NCBI RefSeq assembly: GCF_003176895.1
Contig: NZ_QGTD01000005.1
Span: 62,001-126,000 of the forward strand
Source: Gracilibacillus dipsosauri
GTDB lineage: Bacteria > Bacillota > Bacilli > Bacillales > Amphibacillaceae
DNA length: 64,000 nt
Direction: 5' to 3'
Shown here: one piece after another, positions 1 to 12,175 of the stretch
Layout: the number at the start of each line of letters is the position of its first letter
Position numbering within the stretch: the first letter of the stretch is position 1
Made by a program: the position numbers and the translations under genes
The notes under the pieces: model-generated
The model's database searches: none
Told to the model about the DNA's origin: nothing
What the model saw: only the letters and a program-made list of their open reading frames with translations

Positions 1-1335
1 TGAGGTTATCCCAATGACGGATGGATCTGCTAAAGGATTTCGAAGCACTCCTTGAAAAATATACCCACTGATGGCAAGTAATATCCCGCTTACAAAAGCA
101 ACCAGCAATCTGGGCAAACGAAAATCGATCGCCATATTACGAATAAACGGATCGTGATTAGAAAAGATCGATTTTATCGTTTGTACAACTTGAAATCCTT
201 CATTTCCTGTAGATATACCAACTAAAACAGTAATCATACAAAGGAATAAGAGGACTGGAATAACCATTTGCTGAAATCTTTTATTGTTGACTGCTCCAAC
301 AAGTACTCCTGTTTCCTTACCACTATAGCTACGATTCTTTCTCCGCATAATAAGCCAAATAAGCCAAGGTGCTCCAATGAATGCAGTAATCGCCCCAACT
401 GGTAGCTCAGAAAAGCTTGGATCGATTATTCTTGCCAATACGTCTGCACCTAACAGCACATTTGCTCCCCATAAAAAGGAAGCAAGCAGAATGGAAAGAT
501 GTTTTCGAAAGCCTAATAGCTTGATTAAATGTGGGGCTATGATTCCAACAAAGCCAATAGGGCCAACTACGCTTACCGTGACAGCAGTTAAAAAAACTGC
601 TAGCATCACTGTTATGATCCTTAGTCTGTTCGTCTTTTGACCAAGTCCTGTTGCTACTTCTTCCCCTAGTAGAAAAATATCTAATGACTTTGCTATCGAT
701 AATGTGGCAAGTAACCCACATAGAACAAATGGGAGTGCAAATTGGACGCCTTCCCAATTGTTTTGTACAAGTGTACCAGATCCCCATAAAAATAAACCAG
801 CTGTTTCGTTTTCGAAAAAGATTTGAAGTAAGGAGGTAAAGGCAGAAAACATCATCGTAATAACCATTCCTGCTAATACCATTTTAACAGGATTTGAGCT
901 ATTAATACCTGCAAGTATATAAACTAAAATAGCAGTTAATACCCCACCTAGAAATGCGACAAATAAGCCATTTAATCCTGCAACAGTCGTAAAAAATACA
1001 CTAGCAAAAACAACCGCAAAATACGATCCCGCATGGATTCCAAGTGTACCTGATGAAGCTAATGGATTTTTCGTAATGGTTTGTAATAGACTACCAGATA
1101 CCGCTAACGCACCACCTGCTAAAATTCCTATAATAGCTCGTGGCAATCGCAAAAAACGTACCGTATGATGTGCCAGGTCATCCTTTGGTTGAAAGATGGC
1201 TTCTAATATGACGGAGGGAGCAATAGAAACACTGCCCTGATTTATATGTATAAATAACAATAGAAGCAAAAGGACGGTTCCTCCCCCAAAGGTCAGAACC
1301 GTTGTCCAAATATAATGTTTTTCCCATCTTGTCAT
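1..1335 (-). CDS. Fused iron-siderophore ABC transporter permease (FhuB-like), 3' end beyond the window
   Basis: Membrane permease of the FecCD family, which moves ferric siderophores through the cytoplasmic membrane. The frame is open for 445 codons from the ATG at 1335 to the window edge. A normal FecCD permease is about 330 residues. Here a complete first unit (RLPRAIIGILAGG, KNPLASSGTLGI and, later, GPIGFVGIIAPHLI) is followed near residue 405 by the start of a second unit (RLPRLLVAFVSG, RNPLADPSVIGI). The gene is therefore a tandem fusion like Escherichia coli FhuB, which does the work of two separate permeases. It starts 4 bp after the stop of the binding-protein gene, so the two are co-transcribed under the same Fur site. 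The ATPase is not in view. The siderophore cannot be told from this sequence. Confidence 0.88.
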   Translation of the reverse strand, partial: MTRWEKHYIWTTVLTFGGGTVLLLLLLFIHINQGSVSIAPSVILEAIFQPKDDLAHHTVRFLRLPRAIIGILAGGALAVSGSLLQTITKNPLASSGTLGIHAGSYFAVVFASVFFTTVAGLNGLFVAFLGGVLTAILVYILAGINSSNPVKMVLAGMVITMMFSAFTSLLQIFFENETAGLFLWGSGTLVQNNWEGVQFALPFVLCGLLATLSIAKSLDIFLLGEEVATGLGQKTNRLRIITVMLAVFLTAVTVSVVGPIGFVGIIAPHLIKLLGFRKHLSILLASFLWGANVLLGADVLARIIDPSFSELPVGAITAFIGAPWLIWLIMRRKNRSYSGKETGVLVGAVNNKRFQQMVIPVLLFLCMITVLVGISTGNEGFQVVQTIKSIFSNHDPFIRNMAIDFRLPRLLVAFVSGILLAISGYIFQGVLRNPLADPSVIGITS

Positions 1336-1339
1336 ATGA

Positions 1340-2332
1340 TCACTTCGCTTGTACTAGAGCTTCTTTAATCTGATTAGCAAATACTTCTGCTGACAATGGC
1401 CCGCCAAATGTCCATGTACTACCAGGAAGCTGGTGGGTCCGATTTTCTTTCACAAATTCTAACTCCTCCCACGCTGGGTTACCTGCTAACTGATTGGTAA
1501 ATATATTATCATCCTCTTGTACAATATAGAAAAAATGAGCATCCTGAGCAGTTTGTAATGCTTCTACACTTGTTTCATCATACCCATAAAGCTGGAATCC
1601 GTCTGATTGATAAGCATTTTCTAAGCCTATCTTTGTCATAATTTCCGTTGCCATCGCATTATCCTTGAACAAACGGATTACGGGTGTATTATCAGAGCTA
1701 TAGGCTTGTGATAAAACAAATTGCTTATTATCAATATTTGCTTCTTTTATCTCTGTGCTTGCTGTTTCATAAGCTTTGTCTAAATCGGACAATACTTGAT
1801 CTGCTTCTTCTTCCTTTTGTAAGGCTTTAGCTATTTCTTGAAAGGTCGTTTCCATTTCTTTATATTGGGTTCCTTCTCCTTCTTCTGGATATGGATTAAA
1901 TGCCAATGTTGGTGCAATATCCTTTAGACTATCTAATATTGCTTCATGACGGAAGCTAGCTGTGATAATCAAGTCTGGCTCCAATGCTCGAATCGCTTCT
2001 AAATTAGGTTCCTGTCTTGTACCAACATCTTGAATATCTTCGGAAAGCTTTGGTTCAATATTCACCCAATCCTTATATCCCTCGATATCTGCCATTCCTA
2101 CTGGCTGAACACCAAGTGCTAATAAATCCTCTGCATAAACCCACTCTAAAACAACAATTCGCTCAGGTACTCCATTAATTGGCTGTTCACCATAATAATC
2201 ATTGACCGTGATCTCCGACATATCTTCATTCTCTTTCTTATCAGATGAGGAATTTTCCTCCCCACTATTTCCACAAGCAACGAATAGGATACTAATTGTA
2301 CTCAACATGAATAAAAGCAATATTTTCTTCAT
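1340..2332 (-). CDS. Iron-siderophore ABC transporter substrate-binding lipoprotein
   Basis: Extracytoplasmic receptor that hands ferric siderophore to the adjacent permease. The 330-residue product has a lipoprotein signal peptide ending in VACG, with the lipid-modified Cys at residue 20, followed by a Ser/Glu/Lys-rich linker. The rest is a periplasmic-binding-protein fold of the FecB/FhuD/TroA class: RIVVLEWVYAEDLLALGVQPVG near the N-terminus and EPDLIITASFRHEAILDSL in the middle. The gene is first in its operon, with a Fur box 34 bp upstream of the start. Its ligand within the Fe-hydroxamate/citrate/catecholate group is unknown. Confidence 0.9.
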   Translation of the reverse strand: MKKILLLFMLSTISILFVACGNSGEENSSSDKKENEDMSEITVNDYYGEQPINGVPERIVVLEWVYAEDLLALGVQPVGMADIEGYKDWVNIEPKLSEDIQDVGTRQEPNLEAIRALEPDLIITASFRHEAILDSLKDIAPTLAFNPYPEEGEGTQYKEMETTFQEIAKALQKEEEADQVLSDLDKAYETASTEIKEANIDNKQFVLSQAYSSDNTPVIRLFKDNAMATEIMTKIGLENAYQSDGFQLYGYDETSVEALQTAQDAHFFYIVQEDDNIFTNQLAGNPAWEELEFVKENRTHQLPGSTWTFGGPLSAEVFANQIKEALVQAK

Positions 2333-2365
2333 AAAGACTGACCCCTTTTATGTATAATATATAAT

Positions 2366-2380
2366 TGATAAAGATTATCA
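2366..2380 (-). promoter_or_regulatory. Fur box upstream of the siderophore uptake operon
   Basis: The 15-mer TGATAAAGATTATCA matches the Bacillus 7-1-7 Fur consensus TGATAATNATTATCA with one mismatch. It lies among AT-rich sequence where the -35/-10 region of the minus-strand promoter must be, 34 bp before the start codon. Fe-Fur would therefore repress the operon when iron is sufficient (inference from the site). Confidence 0.85.
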
Positions 2381-2502
2381 TTTACCTGTTTAATACTACT
2401 GAACCAGACTAGAAAAGTCAAGTGCAAATCGTCTGTTTCAAATGTTAAAATAAGGTGTCATGTCACCCCAAAACATCATCGTTTACAAAACCTTTTAATA
2501 AT

Positions 2503-2532
2503 AAAAAGAACCTTCATTGAAGTGGAAGGTCC
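2503..2532 (-). terminator. Intrinsic terminator after the rhodanese gene
   Basis: On the minus strand the stem GACCTTC/GAAGGTT is followed by a run of Ts (As at 2503-2507 of the plus strand), directly after the rhodanese stop. Confidence 0.75.
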
Positions 2533-2542
2533 TTCTACGTTA

Positions 2543-2851
2543 TTATTTATTTGGGAAATCCATATCATCTTCCCATGCCAGCATACCACCAGCCATGTTT
2601 GTCACATTATAGCCTTTTGCTTCTAGGTATTCTGTTGCTTTACCACTGCGGCCTCCAGAGCGACAAACCATGTAGTAATGCTCTTTTTCATCTAATTCAT
2701 TTAATCGATCTGGTACTTCACTTAATCGAATATGCTTTGCACCTGGAATTATACCAGTTGCTACTTCGTCGTCTTCTCTCACATCAATTATATTTAAATG
2801 TTCACCCTCATTTAATTTCTGCGCTAATTCAGATGCTTGAATTTCTTTCAT
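2543..2851 (-). CDS. Single-domain rhodanese-like sulfurtransferase
   Basis: A 102-residue single rhodanese domain. Members carry persulfide sulfur on one cysteine, and the active loop CRSGGRS (Cys63) is intact. The CH2A-like segment IIDVREDDEVATGIIPGAKHI is also present. There is no signal peptide, so the protein is cytoplasmic. It sits alone between the Fur-regulated operon and enolase and has its own terminator. The family includes YqhL, PspE and GlpE, and the sequence does not choose between them. The acceptor of the sulfur is unknown. The RBS GGAGG lies 8 bp before the ATG. Confidence 0.88.
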   Translation of the reverse strand: MKEIQASELAQKLNEGEHLNIIDVREDDEVATGIIPGAKHIRLSEVPDRLNELDEKEHYYMVCRSGGRSGKATEYLEAKGYNVTNMAGGMLAWEDDMDFPNK

Positions 2852-2903
2852 GTTTAAATACCTCCACGATTTTTTCTAGCACTTATTATATAACACCAAC
2901 TAT

Positions 2904-2941
2904 AAAAAATGCCAGTATCTTAAATCAAAAGATACTGGCAT
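2904..2941 (-). terminator. Intrinsic terminator of the glycolytic operon
   Basis: A perfect 13-bp inverted repeat, ATGCCAGTATCTT and its complement with a 7-nt loop, is followed on the minus strand by six Ts. It lies 11 bp after the enolase stop. Confidence 0.92.
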
Positions 2942-2951
2942 AGATCATAAA

Positions 2952-5819
<2,868 letters not shown>

Positions 5820-5823
<4 letters not shown>

Positions 5824-6578
5824 TTTGCACCAGCCTCCACTAGCTGTAAGAAAGACTCAGCCTCTAAGCTTGCACCACCTACAAGTGCACCATCGATATC
5901 GGATTGAGAAAGCAATTCATCTACATTGGCAGGCTTCACACTACCACCATATTGGATGCGTACAGCATCTGCTGCGGTACTGGAAACTTCTGCTGCAATT
6001 ACTTTACGAATGTGTGTACACACTTCATTAGCTTGTTCTGATGTAGCCGTCTTCCCAGTTCCGATAGCCCAAATTGGTTCATAGGCAACAATCGTTTGAT
6101 TCACTTGTTCTTCTGTAAGTCCAGCAAGTGCTGCTTTTACTTGATTTTCAACAATGGACATCGTCTCATTTGCTTCTCGCTGCTCAAGTGTCTCTCCAAC
6201 GCAGATGATTGGTATTAAACCATGCTTAAATGCTGCGTGTGTTTTTTTGTTTACTGTTTCATCTGTTTCTGCGAACATTTCACGACGTTCAGAGTGACCT
6301 AGAACCACATAGCTTACACCAAGGTCCTTTAACATAGCCGGACTGACTTCACCAGTAAATGCACCACTTTCCTCAAAATGCATGTTCTGAGCTGCAATAG
6401 CAAGGTCTGTTCCTTTTGCTTTTTCTACTAATGTTGGTAGGTACGGGAATGGTGCACAAACTACTGCCTCCACTTTTTCAGCTGAGGCAATTTTGTTTTT
6501 GGTTGATTCGACAAAATCTACCGCTTCGCCTAGTAGCTTGTTCATTTTCCAATTCCCTGCGATTACGTTTTTACGCAT
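5820..6578 (-). CDS. tpiA: Triosephosphate isomerase
   Basis: Interconverts dihydroxyacetone phosphate and glyceraldehyde 3-phosphate. The 252-residue TIM barrel carries the substrate-binding GNWKMNK, the catalytic His in VVLGHSERR, the catalytic Glu in [13 protein letters not shown] with its mobile loop, and the phosphate-binding YGGSVKP and GALVGGASL. It is the fourth gene of the glycolytic operon, 19 bp after pgk, and overlaps gpmI by four bases. Confidence 0.98.
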
Positions 6579-6597
6579 CAGTCACCTCTCCTTTCAC

Positions 6598-7779
6598 TTA
6601 TTTATCCGTTAGTACACTTACACCTGGTAGCTCTTTACCTTCCATAAATTCCAAGGAAGCTCCACCACCTGTTGAAATGTGATCCATTTGGCTAGCATAT
6701 CCAAATTTTTCAACAGCAGCTGCGGAATCACCGCCACCAATTACAGTATAACCTTCTGTCTTACTTAATGCATCTGCTACCGCTTTTGTTCCATTAGCAA
6801 ATGTTTCTAACTCGAACACACCCATTGGCCCATTCCAGATCACAAGCTTGGAGTCAGCTACTATTTTAGCATATTTCTCGCGAGTTTTCGGACCAATATC
6901 TAATGCTTCTAAATCTGCAGGAATGCTGTCAATATCGACTTCCTTCGTATTTGCATCATTGGAAAAGTCATCTGCAACAATTACGTCCTCAGGCATGACG
7001 AAATTTACACCTTTATCTTTGGCTTTTTGCATGTATTCTTTCGCTAAATCAATCTTATCTTCTTCCAATAGTGATTTTCCTACTTCAAAACCTCTAGCCT
7101 TTACAAAAGTATAAGCAAGTCCACCACCAATAATTAAATTATCGACTTTGTCTAAAAGATTATCAATCACACCAATCTTATCTTTAACCTTTGCTCCACC
7201 AATAATTGCAGTAAATGGTCGGTCAGGATTAGAAAGAGCCTTCCCTAAAACCTCTAGTTCTTTTTCTAATAAGAATCCTGCAGCTGAAGGAATATGCTCC
7301 GCCACTCCCGCAGTCGACGCGTGCGCACGGTGAGCTGCTCCGAATGCGTCATTTACAAAAAAGTCTGCAAGATTTGCAAATTCTTTGGCAAGTGCTGGAT
7401 CATTTTTTGTTTCACCAGGTTCAAAACGAACATTTTCAATTAACAAAATGTCCCCATCATTTAGTTCACTAACCGCTTGGTTTACTTCGTCACCATACAC
7501 TTGGTCCGTTTTAACAACGGTTTGGTTAGTAAGATCACTAAGACGTTTTGCAACGGCGTCCATGCGTAGTTCTTCTACTACTTCTCCACCTGGACGGCCT
7601 AAATGGCTTGCTAGGATTACTTTTGCGCCTTGTTTACTAAGATAGTCGATGGTCGGTAATGCTGCTTTAATACGTGTATCATCTGTAATTGCTCCATCTT
7701 TCATTGGAACATTGAAGTCTACACGACAAAATACTTTTTTTCCTTTTACATCAATATCTTTAATCGTTTGTTTGTTCAT
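6598..7779 (-). CDS. pgk: Phosphoglycerate kinase
   Basis: Transfers phosphate from 1,3-bisphosphoglycerate to ADP. The 393-residue protein has the N-domain [13 protein letters not shown], the basic-patch segment [26 protein letters not shown], the hinge region and the C-terminal nucleotide loop [19 protein letters not shown] precedes the ATG. It is separated from gap by about 100 bp that contain a leaky-looking hairpin. In B. subtilis this position marks the drop from very high gap expression to lower expression of the downstream genes. Confidence 0.98.
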   Translation of the reverse strand: MNKQTIKDIDVKGKKVFCRVDFNVPMKDGAITDDTRIKAALPTIDYLSKQGAKVILASHLGRPGGEVVEELRMDAVAKRLSDLTNQTVVKTDQVYGDEVNQAVSELNDGDILLIENVRFEPGETKNDPALAKEFANLADFFVNDAFGAAHRAHASTAGVAEHIPSAAGFLLEKELEVLGKALSNPDRPFTAIIGGAKVKDKIGVIDNLLDKVDNLIIGGGLAYTFVKARGFEVGKSLLEEDKIDLAKEYMQKAKDKGVNFVMPEDVIVADDFSNDANTKEVDIDSIPADLEALDIGPKTREKYAKIVADSKLVIWNGPMGVFELETFANGTKAVADALSKTEGYTVIGGGDSAAAVEKFGYASQMDHISTGGGASLEFMEGKELPGVSVLTDK

Positions 7780-7838
7780 TAAGAATGAACCTCCTTAGGA
7801 CTTTATTTTATTCGAGATCACTTTATACGGTCATACTG

Positions 7839-7870
7839 AAAAACGAGAGAGGATTGATCCCCCTCCCGTT
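7839..7870 (-). terminator. Imperfect terminator-like hairpin between gap and pgk
   Basis: On the minus strand AACGGGAGGGG pairs with CCTCTCTCGTT over 11 bp, including two G-U pairs, and is followed by TTTTT. It may act as a partial terminator or as a stabilising 3' end for a cggR-gap message (inference). Confidence 0.6.
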
Positions 7871-7883
7871 ATCTCTCACTATT

Positions 7884-8942
<1,059 letters not shown>

Positions 8943-9962
8943 TTAACCCTTTAATAACTCTTTTGCTGCTGCCTCGTCTGTAATCAGCACATTGCTTTTC
9001 CCTTGTTTGAAGTATGAATAGATAGCTTTTGCCTTTGATTTACCTCCAGCTACGGCTACTACATAGTCTGCTTTTTCAAGATCTTCTAGCTGTATTCCTA
9101 CAGTTCTTGCCTTATAGACTACTTGACCATCCTCATCAAAGTAATAACCGAACGCCTCACTGACAGCATTTCCTTTTTCCAGCTTTGCCAATACGTGATC
9201 GGATGCTTTTCTTCGTTTACCCATCGTTACAGCATCACCAATACTATGAAGAACAACTCTTGCATCATGTATCAGATCAAGGATCTCTTTGATAGTCGGT
9301 TCCTCAATGATCGTATGGTAAGACTCTTCTCCTAAGGGATCTGGTACATATAGCAAGCGATATTGACCATTTGCTTTTTTCGCCATTTGCGCACAAATGG
9401 TATTAGCTTGAATCTCTACTTGTTCACCGAGACCACCGCGAGCCGGTACAAAGGTACAATTTCTAGCATGTTCGAGTGGCTTCATTTGATTCGCAAGTTC
9501 TGTCATTGTCGTGCCACCTGTCACAGCTATCGTTTGACTGGAAGTTAAGATCGTATTTAAGTACTGGACACATGCTTTCCCAAGTTCCTGTTTTACCGTT
9601 GTATGCACATCACTATTCCCAGAAACGATAATAACATGCTCCAATTGTAATTTATCCTTAATTTGGTTTTCTAAAACACGGAATTCGGAAATTTCATTCA
9701 TGAATTGCGCCAATTTGACAATAATCTCGTTTCCTTCTTCCGTCACGCGCATTCCCTTTGAAGTGACGATGATAAATCCATGCTTATTTAGAAATTCAAT
9801 CTCAGCCCTTACTAGACGTTCCTTGAAATTAATATTTTCAGATAAACTTCTTCTGCCAATCGGTTGCATTTGCTGAATAAATTGTAGAATTTTATATCGT
9901 TTTTGCATGACATCTAAAATATCTGGGAACAATTTTTCTTGAATATCTAATAATTCCTTCAA
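8943..9962 (-). CDS. cggR: Central glycolytic genes regulator (SorC family)
   Basis: Repressor of the gap operon, relieved by fructose-1,6-bisphosphate in B. subtilis. The 339-residue protein has an N-terminal winged helix (PIGRRSLSENINFKERLVRAE) and a C-terminal SorC/DeoR-like sugar-phosphate domain (IAVTGGTTMTELANQM, PARGGLG, HSIGDAVTMG). The start is a TTG at 9962. AGGAG stands 9 bp upstream, and the N-terminus then aligns with known CggR (340 residues). The CggR operator lies immediately upstream, so the gene represses itself together with gap-pgk-tpiA-gpmI-eno. Confidence 0.95.
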   Translation of the reverse strand: MKELLDIQEKLFPDILDVMQKRYKILQFIQQMQPIGRRSLSENINFKERLVRAEIEFLNKHGFIIVTSKGMRVTEEGNEIIVKLAQFMNEISEFRVLENQIKDKLQLEHVIIVSGNSDVHTTVKQELGKACVQYLNTILTSSQTIAVTGGTTMTELANQMKPLEHARNCTFVPARGGLGEQVEIQANTICAQMAKKANGQYRLLYVPDPLGEESYHTIIEEPTIKEILDLIHDARVVLHSIGDAVTMGKRRKASDHVLAKLEKGNAVSEAFGYYFDEDGQVVYKARTVGIQLEDLEKADYVVAVAGGKSKAKAIYSYFKQGKSNVLITDEAAAKELLKG

Positions 9963-9984
9963 ACAGAAACGCTCCTTTTCTCCG

Positions 9985-10020
9985 GGAAAAATATGTCCCT
10001 CCTAGCCAAATTACGTCCCA
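9985..10020 (-). promoter_or_regulatory. CggR operator upstream of cggR
   Basis: On the minus strand the sequence reads TGGGAC-N6-TGGC-N4-AGGGAC-N6-TTCC. The two GGGAC half sites are exactly 20 bp apart, as in the B. subtilis operator CGGGAC-N6-TGTC-N4 repeated twice. The upstream half is better conserved than the downstream TGTC parts. The site lies about 22 bp before the TTG start. Confidence 0.82.
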
Positions 10021-10028
10021 CTCACTAC

Positions 10029-10057
10029 AAAAAATTGGGCTTTTCGTCATGAAAGCC
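10029..10057 (-). terminator. Terminator between the glutaredoxin-like gene and cggR
   Basis: On the minus strand GGCTTT and AAAGCC enclose an 8-nt loop and are followed by CAATTTTTT. It ends the upstream glutaredoxin-like transcript and insulates the cggR promoter region. Confidence 0.7.
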
Positions 10058-10141
10058 TTCATTTCCCTAATTTGGTTAGTAATTTTGGATGGCTAAATTA
10101 ACTTCCAAAATAATTGTATCAAAATGTATGGAATGACTCAA

Positions 10142-10387
10142 CTATTTTTGCTGAATTGTTTTCAGAAAATTTTCTATTTTAGGTAGATCAATTATTTCTG
10201 TGTCGACAATTTCCCCTTCTATCTCGACAACTGGGATGATTAAATGAAATTTATCTAATAATGTCTCATCTTGATAAATATCAATTACTTCTATCTCAAA
10301 ACCATACTCTTCTTGTAATATTTCTAATAATATCTTTGCATCTAAACATAGGGAGCAGTCCTTCTTCCCATATAATTTAACAATCAA
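10142..10387 (-). CDS. Small glutaredoxin-like protein (DUF836 type)
   Basis: An 81-residue thioredoxin-fold protein. It has an N-terminal beta strand, the redox motif CSLC at residues 11-14 and the cis-Pro segment IIPVVEIEGEIV, all as in the glutaredoxin-like DUF836 family. There is no signal peptide, so it is probably a cytoplasmic thiol-disulfide protein. The partner is unknown. It stands alone upstream of cggR with its own terminator. Genes of this kind are often found beside cggR in bacilli (general knowledge, not checked here). Confidence 0.82.
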   Translation of the reverse strand: MIVKLYGKKDCSLCLDAKILLEILQEEYGFEIEVIDIYQDETLLDKFHLIIPVVEIEGEIVDTEIIDLPKIENFLKTIQQK

Positions 10388-10550
10388 TAATTACCCTCAT
10401 TTCTCGTATTAGAATTATTATCTGTTAATTTACTATATCCTATTACTAAAATTTTTTAAACAAATGTTCACTAGTATCGCATTAAGATAAATTATGAACA
10501 GATGGTGGTCAGATTATTCAGAAAGTGATTTAATAGCAATAAAGAGTGAG

Positions 10551-10824
10551 ATGCAAAAATGAGAGTGTGACTTGCAAGAATATGGAGCTTGTTGCAAAAA
10601 TGTGAGCGTAACTTGCAAGAATATGGAGCTAGTTGCAAAAATGTGAGCGTAACTCGCAAGAATATGGAGCTAGTTGCAAAAATGTGAGCGTCACTTGCAA
10701 GAATATGGAGCTTGTTGCAAAAAAGAGAGTGTGACTTGCAAGATTATGGAGATAGTTGCAAAAATGAGAGTGTGACTTGCAAGATTATGGAGATAGTTGC
10801 AAAAATGAGAGTGTGACTTGCAAA
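10551..10824. repeat. Tandem array, seven copies of a 41-bp unit
   Basis: The unit begins TTGCAAAAATG, and copies start at 10551, 10592, 10633, 10674, 10715, 10756 and 10797, a strict 41-bp period. Each unit contains the self-complementary hexamer TTGCAA twice, 21 and 20 bp apart, so the array is a ladder of palindromes at about two helical turns. Copies differ by a few substitutions (GAGAGTGTGAC versus GTGAGCGTAAC). It lies in a 590-bp gap without a gene. Confidence 0.93.
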
Positions 10825-10868
10825 ATAAGCAACTAACTTTACTCAATTGCAGGACAAATGTTATATGA

Positions 10869-10972
10869 AACTGGGACAATAAGAAAGAAAAAAATATGTA
10901 TTTTGACTACGTTCAATCATAGTACCGTTCAGATTCTCATCTTCTCTATTCAGTTTTGTCCCAGATTCAGTT
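10869..10972. repeat. Internally deleted copy of a dispersed inverted-repeat element
   Basis: The left end CTGGGACAATAAG and the right end (complement CTGGGACAAAACTG) are inverted repeats. The right half (GTATTTTGACTACGTTCA, then TTCAGATTCTCAT) matches the right half of the full copy at 29895-30176, and the middle is missing. It sits between the 41-bp array and the 3' end of the next gene. Confidence 0.75.
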
Positions 10973-10977
10973 GCTTC

Positions 10978-11877
10978 CTAATATGATATCAATTGATCGA
11001 TGACCTTTTTAACTCCACTTATTCCATCTGTACTCAGCCCATAAATATAAGCCTTCTGAATAGAAACTGCATCGGCGCCAGATGCCAAATAGTACTGTAT
11101 ATCCTCCTTGGAATAAACATCAGTTTCCACAATCAGATGAAATGCTTCTCCTACTATATCTCTCATTGCCCTCAACTTCAGCCCATTCGGCAAAATCACT
11201 CCACTAATACGGTATTTTAGGGCTTGTCGAATGTCTTGTTCTTGTACATCACCTTGGAGATACACAGGTAATGTCGTGAACTGTTGAAGGTAATTAATCT
11301 TCTCCCAATTGACTGACGAAGTATTATATTCAGAAAGAATTAACTGTTGAAAAGCTTCTTTATCTTTTCCATAAGCTTTTCGATGAAAAATAGGATCTAC
11401 GACAAAATTCCCATTACCTTTTTCGCACGAATCCATACCATTAACCGAATTATTTGATAATGGGATAACAATGGCTTGATATCCTGCTAATTCTGCCCGT
11501 TGGACGAAGTGCTTTGTTAAATCAATGTCTTGTAATAGATTAGCGGAAAACCATAATGTATGTTCATTGGATACATCACTAATTTCCTCCACACTGTAGG
11601 ATGAATTGATGCCTACTATAAAAGGGATATTTTTTTCAGCTGCTGCTTTTGCTGTCGCTAGTTCACCATCTTCATGGAAATAAGTTTGTGCTCCCACTGC
11701 ACCTAATAGTATTGTAGGCAATTTATTGATCGTTTTCTTCGGATTATTGAATTTTATTTCTTCATTACCGTAAGTAGATTCCGTACTTCTATTTAAATAT
11801 TCCAACACAGTTGGTGTCAATTTTTGTTTTGCCTCTTCCTCTAATAATTTGATCCAGTTCATTTTGGTTACTGTCAT
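10978..11877 (-). CDS. Degenerate FMN-dependent alpha-hydroxy-acid dehydrogenase-like protein under an S-box
   Basis: The 299-residue sequence follows the lactate oxidase/glycolate oxidase fold along its length. VGAQTYFHEDGELATAKAAAE matches the flavin-side segment, WFSANLLQDIDLTKHFVQRAE the substrate-side segment, and SGADAVSIQKAYIYGLSTDG the C-terminal barrel. Family members have about 370 residues. The catalytic loop SNHGGRQ is replaced by LPNGLKL, and the arginine of DGGxRRG is lost (ETDVYSK). The active-site His and Arg are therefore absent and oxidase activity is unlikely (inference). A complete SAM riboswitch and terminator precede it, placing it in sulfur/methionine control. Its role is not known; binding or sensing, or a new reaction, are open options. 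Confidence 0.75.
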   Translation of the reverse strand: MTVTKMNWIKLLEEEAKQKLTPTVLEYLNRSTESTYGNEEIKFNNPKKTINKLPTILLGAVGAQTYFHEDGELATAKAAAEKNIPFIVGINSSYSVEEISDVSNEHTLWFSANLLQDIDLTKHFVQRAELAGYQAIVIPLSNNSVNGMDSCEKGNGNFVVDPIFHRKAYGKDKEAFQQLILSEYNTSSVNWEKINYLQQFTTLPVYLQGDVQEQDIRQALKYRISGVILPNGLKLRAMRDIVGEAFHLIVETDVYSKEDIQYYLASGADAVSIQKAYIYGLSTDGISGVKKVIDQLISY

Positions 11878-11914
11878 GTTGTCTCCTCCTATTGTAAATG
11901 GTTTTCCTTATCCT

Positions 11915-11999
11915 TAACCCAAAAGGGTACGCGACCGTCCGTTAGTCAAAGCGACGCTTTCGAATCCTAGAGGCGATGTCCTAAAGACGGCTTTTCTTT
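11915..11999. other. GC-rich block in the leader between S-box and FMN-like gene
   Basis: About 85 bp clearly richer in G+C than the surroundings, with short inverted segments such as AAAGCGACGCTTT and GACCGTCCG near AAAGACGG. No gene is seen. It lies between the S-box terminator and the start codon and looks like an inserted intergenic repeat. No second copy is present in this window. Confidence 0.4.
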
Positions 12000-12003
12000 A
12001 AGA

Positions 12004-12157
12004 AAAAAACTCCCTCCTGTTCATCAAAACAAGAGAGAGTTATTTCCCTCTTATCTTCCAAACTTTTGACGTTTGCTGGATTTAGCACCTTGTAAACATT
12101 TAGTTTATAGGTTGCCGGGCTTCATTGGGCCATTCCCTCCACCGCTCTTAATAAGAG
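12004..12157 (-). ncRNA. SAM-I (S-box) riboswitch with terminator, internal to the sulfur cluster
   Basis: On the minus strand the aptamer runs from P1 (CTCTTATTAAGAG, 12157) through GGAGGGAATGGCCC, AATGAAGCCCGGCAACC and AAGGTGCTAAATCC to the closing AGATAAGAGG (about 12048). A hairpin AACTCCCTCC/AGAGAGAGTT with a T run (12004-12041) then acts as the off-switch. One canonical base differs (GGGAA for GGGAC). The aptamer starts 18 bp after the acetyl-CoA-synthetase-like gene, so it terminates or attenuates read-through and controls the FMN-like gene downstream. Confidence 0.93.
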
Positions 12158-12175
12158 TATGTTGTATTATTTTTT

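Noticed and set aside
377-839. Several 60-130 codon ORFs on both strands in the first kilobase
   Set aside because: They are shadows of the open permease frame on the minus strand, which has clear FecCD motifs.
10691-10879. 62-codon ORF on the minus strand with internal peptide repeats
   Set aside because: The frame is a by-product of the 41-bp tandem array; it has no RBS and no family likeness.
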